NCBI GenBank assembly: GCA_022615465.1
Contig: JAKEGR010000107.1
Coordinates: 1-8,204 of the forward strand
Direction: 5' to 3'
Source: Planctomycetota bacterium
GTDB lineage: Bacteria; Planctomycetota; Planctomycetia; Pirellulales; Lacipirellulaceae
DNA length: 8,204 nt
This document shows, one piece after another, positions 5,875-8,204 of this stretch; within the stretch, counting starts at the first letter, position 1, and each line of letters starts with the position of its first letter. The position numbers and the translations under genes are program-made. The notes below the pieces were generated by a model, which searched no databases, was not told the DNA's origin, and was given only the letters and a program-made list of their open reading frames with translations.

Positions 5875-7803
5875 TTACTTTCCATTTGCAGGCGAGAACG
5901 GCTGCAAAACATCACGGCGATCCCCGGCCATCGTGCGACACACGGCCGCGATGCCTGCTGCATCAAGCCCCAAATCGGCCAATAGTTCGCCGCGCTCGCC
6001 ATGCTCGACGAATCTATCCGGAATGCCCAATCGGCGGACACGACTCGAGTCGAGGCCGGCGTCGGCCGCCACTTCCAGCACTGCGGAGCCGAATCCTCCT
6101 GCGAGCGCCCCCTCCTCGACGGTCACGACAAAATCACATTCGCGAACGGCTCTCAGTATTGCCACGTTGTCGATCGGCTTGACGAACCGTGCGTTGATCA
6201 CGCCAACCTCAAGGCCGCATTCACGCAACTGGCGGACAGCGGCCACGCATTCCTCCAGCAGCGCGCCGCAACACACGATCACTCCGTCCTTGCCGCACGA
6301 CAATACGTCACTCCTGCCACGCTCAACCGGGGCGCGCTCCGCGTCGATCGTCGGCACAGTGCCCTTCGGATACCGAATGGCGCACGGCCCATTGTGCGCA
6401 ATCGCCAGGTCGAGCATCTGGGTCAAGTCGCTCTCATCGGCCGGTGCCATGATGGTCATGTTCGGAAATGCGCGCAAGTATCCCAGATCAAACGTTCCGT
6501 GGTGCGTTGGCCCGTCTGGTCCCGCAAGGCCCGCACGATCGAGCATGAATGTTACCGGAAGATTTTGCAGGGCTACTTCCTGGAATATCTGATCAAAAGA
6601 CCGTTGTAAGAAAGTGCTATAGACGTCGACAATTGGCCGCAGGCCTGCCTTGGCCTGGCCGGCCGCGAACGCGACCGCATGGCTTTCACAAATGCCAACG
6701 TCAAAGAAGCGATCCGGAAACGTATCGCGAACTCGCTCGAGGTTGTTTCCTTGACACATCGCGGCGGTGATGACGATCACGCGCGGTTTAGCGGTCATGT
6801 GCTTAAAGATCGCGGCCGAGGCTGCGTGCGTGAAGGTGCGTGAAGAACTCTGCTTCATCTTCACGACCGTATCGGCGTTGCGTTCGAACTGCGGCGGCGC
6901 ATGAAATAGCACCGGATCCTCGGCCGCAGGTCTAAACCCATGGCCTTTCTCTGTCACCACATGCAAGAGAATCGGCCCATCCGTCTGCTTCACCATCCGC
7001 AGGTATTTGCGCAGCAAGCCGATGTTGTGTCCATCGATTGGCCCGAAATACCGCAACCCCAAGTCCTCGAAGAGCATCCCGCCATGCAACCCTGCCTTCG
7101 CCGCTTCCTTGAGCTGCGCCAAAAAGCGTTCCGCAGGATCGCCCAGCAGCGGCACCTTGCCCAGAACCTTTGCCACTTCTTCCTTAAGGCCAGAATACAC
7201 CCGATTCATGCGCAAGCGATCGAGATAGTCGGCCATTCCACCGACGCGCGGGCAGATCGACATCTGGTTATCATTGAGAATTACCAGCAGCCGACGACCG
7301 AAGCGGTTCGTGTTGTTAAGCGCCTCGTACACAATACCAGAGGGAAAGGCCCCGTCACCGATCACCGCGACCGACCAGCGATCTTCTTCCGGACGCAACA
7401 GCGCATCGCCACTCGCGAGGCCCAAAGCCGTCGACACGCTCGTCCCGGCGTGCCCCGTCATGAACAGGTCGTATTCGCTTTCCTCCGGGTTTGGGTAGCC
7501 CATCAGTCCACCCTTGGCGCGCATCGTGTGAAATTGCGGATACCGGCCCGTAATCAGCTTATGCGGATAGATCTGATGGCCGGTGTCCCAAATCAGCCGG
7601 TCATGCAGGAAATCGAACGTCTGGTGAAGTGCGAGACACAACTCGACAACGCCGAGATTGGATGCAAAGTGCGCACTACGGCAACTCACGAGGTTGCATA
7701 ATACCTCGCGCATCTCCCTCGCTAACCGCTCGAGCTGAGGCAACGACAGCCCGTGCAGATCGCGCGGCGATTGAATTGTCGGTAGAATCGGTTCGTTGGT
7801 CAT
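5875..7803 (-). CDS. dxs: 1-deoxy-D-xylulose-5-phosphate synthase (DXS)
   Basis: Condenses pyruvate and glyceraldehyde-3-phosphate to DXP with thiamine diphosphate, the first step of the MEP isoprenoid pathway; a cytoplasmic dimer. 642 aa, normal for DXS. Domain I: AHFASNLG with His45 (E. coli His49), WDTGHQIYPHK, GHAGTSVS in place of the usual GHSSTSIS, and the ThDP motif GDG (149-151) to NDN (177-179). Then VTEKGHG, FHAP with His301, and the transketolase domain with ICESHAVAFAAG (Glu373, E. coli Glu370), DRAGLAGPDGPTHHG (Arg423, Asp430, His434) and IRYPKG (Arg477). The C-terminal domain ends with LGIPDRFVEHG. Catalytic residues are all kept, while flanking residues differ from E. coli. Start: ATG 7803 has GGAGAG ten bases upstream; an ATG at 7878 would add 25 residues unlike DXS. 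It lies 83 bases after the prenyl synthase. Confidence 0.96.
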   Translation of the reverse strand: MTNEPILPTIQSPRDLHGLSLPQLERLAREMREVLCNLVSCRSAHFASNLGVVELCLALHQTFDFLHDRLIWDTGHQIYPHKLITGRYPQFHTMRAKGGLMGYPNPEESEYDLFMTGHAGTSVSTALGLASGDALLRPEEDRWSVAVIGDGAFPSGIVYEALNNTNRFGRRLLVILNDNQMSICPRVGGMADYLDRLRMNRVYSGLKEEVAKVLGKVPLLGDPAERFLAQLKEAAKAGLHGGMLFEDLGLRYFGPIDGHNIGLLRKYLRMVKQTDGPILLHVVTEKGHGFRPAAEDPVLFHAPPQFERNADTVVKMKQSSSRTFTHAASAAIFKHMTAKPRVIVITAAMCQGNNLERVRDTFPDRFFDVGICESHAVAFAAGQAKAGLRPIVDVYSTFLQRSFDQIFQEVALQNLPVTFMLDRAGLAGPDGPTHHGTFDLGYLRAFPNMTIMAPADESDLTQMLDLAIAHNGPCAIRYPKGTVPTIDAERAPVERGRSDVLSCGKDGVIVCCGALLEECVAAVRQLRECGLEVGVINARFVKPIDNVAILRAVRECDFVVTVEEGALAGGFGSAVLEVAADAGLDSSRVRRLGIPDRFVEHGERGELLADLGLDAAGIAAVCRTMAGDRRDVLQPFSPANGK

Positions 7804-7813
7804 CTCCCGTGGT

Positions 7814-7819
7814 CTCTCC
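7814..7819 (-). promoter_or_regulatory. Ribosome-binding site fixing the dxs start
   Basis: Minus-strand GGAGAG ends ten bases before the ATG at 7803; a second GGGAG directly abuts that ATG and is too close to be used. This favours 7803 over the in-frame ATG at 7878. Confidence 0.5.
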
Positions 7820-7886
7820 GGTGGGCATAGCCCACCACAATTCTCGGCGTCAATTCTTGTTTCGATGGGGGACGACATCCACCTTG

Positions 7887-8204
7887 TTAATTCCGCCTGT
7901 CGGCAACAAGACGGGCCAGTGCCCGCAGTGGTTCTGCGAATGGACCAATCTTACTGATAATCGCACAGGCATCTTCCACCAAACCAGCAACACGTCGCCG
8001 ACTCTCGTCAATTCCCAACAACTGTGGAAAAGTCAGCTTGCCTCGCTCGGCGTCCTTGGCCACACGCTTTCCAACGACCGCCTGGTTGCCATCCACGTCG
8101 AGTAAATCATCCGTAATTTGAAAGGCCAGCCCAACTTTACTCCCATAGCTCCGCAACACGCCAAGCTCCCACTTTCCTGCCCCGGCAACAATCCCTCCTA
8201 ACTC
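7887..8204 (-). CDS. ispA: Prenyl diphosphate synthase (farnesyl/geranylgeranyl type), 3' part
   Basis: The C-terminal 105 residues of a trans-isoprenyl diphosphate synthase; the gene runs off the right edge, so its start and first Asp-rich motif are not visible. The second Asp-rich motif is clear: GLAFQITDDLLD (visible residues 25-36), where DDLLD binds Mg2+ and the diphosphate. It is preceded by LGGIVAGA and LRSYG, and followed by the VGKRVAKD..RGKLTFPQLLG block (44-64) and a C-terminal ADRRN. Such enzymes add isopentenyl diphosphate to allylic primers. Chain length depends on residues near the first Asp-rich motif, outside the window, so farnesyl (ispA) is assumed from the position just before dxs and geranylgeranyl is equally possible. 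It is probably cotranscribed with dxs. Confidence 0.9.
   Translation of the reverse strand, partial: ELGGIVAGAGKWELGVLRSYGSKVGLAFQITDDLLDVDGNQAVVGKRVAKDAERGKLTFPQLLGIDESRRRVAGLVEDACAIISKIGPFAEPLRALARLVADRRN

Noticed and set aside
6940..7701. Long + strand open frame (253 codons) inside dxs
   Set aside because: It is antisense to the ThDP-binding half of dxs and has no family motif; the frame is open because of dxs codon bias.
1..8204. CRISPR array, insertion sequence, prophage or defence genes
   Set aside because: No regularly spaced repeats, transposase or integrase motifs, or terminal inverted repeats were seen; nearly all coding space is core metabolism.

Overview
The window looks like chromosomal DNA of a moderately GC-rich bacterium, most probably a planctomycete of the Pirellulales type. 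That placement is an inference. It rests on the wording of the DXS and NAD kinase motifs (TGHAG and THHG in DXS; TPVGSTAH and a terminal YYRTL..KLGWGG in NAD kinase), on two proteins resembling the uncharacterised DUF6263 and DUF6174 families, and on the order ispA-dxs-nadK. It needs database confirmation.

Layout, left to right. Positions 1-619 carry no convincing protein gene. They do contain a strong + strand intrinsic terminator (459-503), preceded by a run of nested inverted repeats (304-450) that together look like an undescribed structured RNA or the structured 3' end of a + strand transcript. Positions 620-2013 hold a two-gene minus-strand unit: a membrane-anchored DUF6174-like protein and, overlapping its stop as TGATG, a classical short-chain dehydrogenase/reductase. 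A 249-base divergent spacer follows, then pyruvate kinase on the + strand (2263-3747). Pyruvate kinase converges, over 53 bases, on a four-gene minus-strand unit that runs in from the right edge: a prenyl diphosphate synthase (3' part only), dxs, nadK and a secreted DUF6263-like protein with a basic C-terminal tail.

How the genes fit together. DXS consumes pyruvate and glyceraldehyde-3-phosphate to start the MEP isoprenoid pathway. NAD kinase makes the NADP(H) that the next enzyme (DXR) uses, and the prenyl synthase uses the pathway's C5 products, so the right-hand unit is a coherent isoprenoid supply cluster. The adjacent pyruvate kinase makes pyruvate, but it is on the opposite strand and its link is only metabolic. 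Its active site carries the lysine-type signature associated with K+-independent enzymes.

Most of the window is housekeeping metabolism. I do not see a defence system, CRISPR array, mobile element or biosynthetic gene cluster. The best candidates for something undescribed are the structured RNA/terminator at 304-503 and the hairpin abutting the nadK ribosome-binding site.
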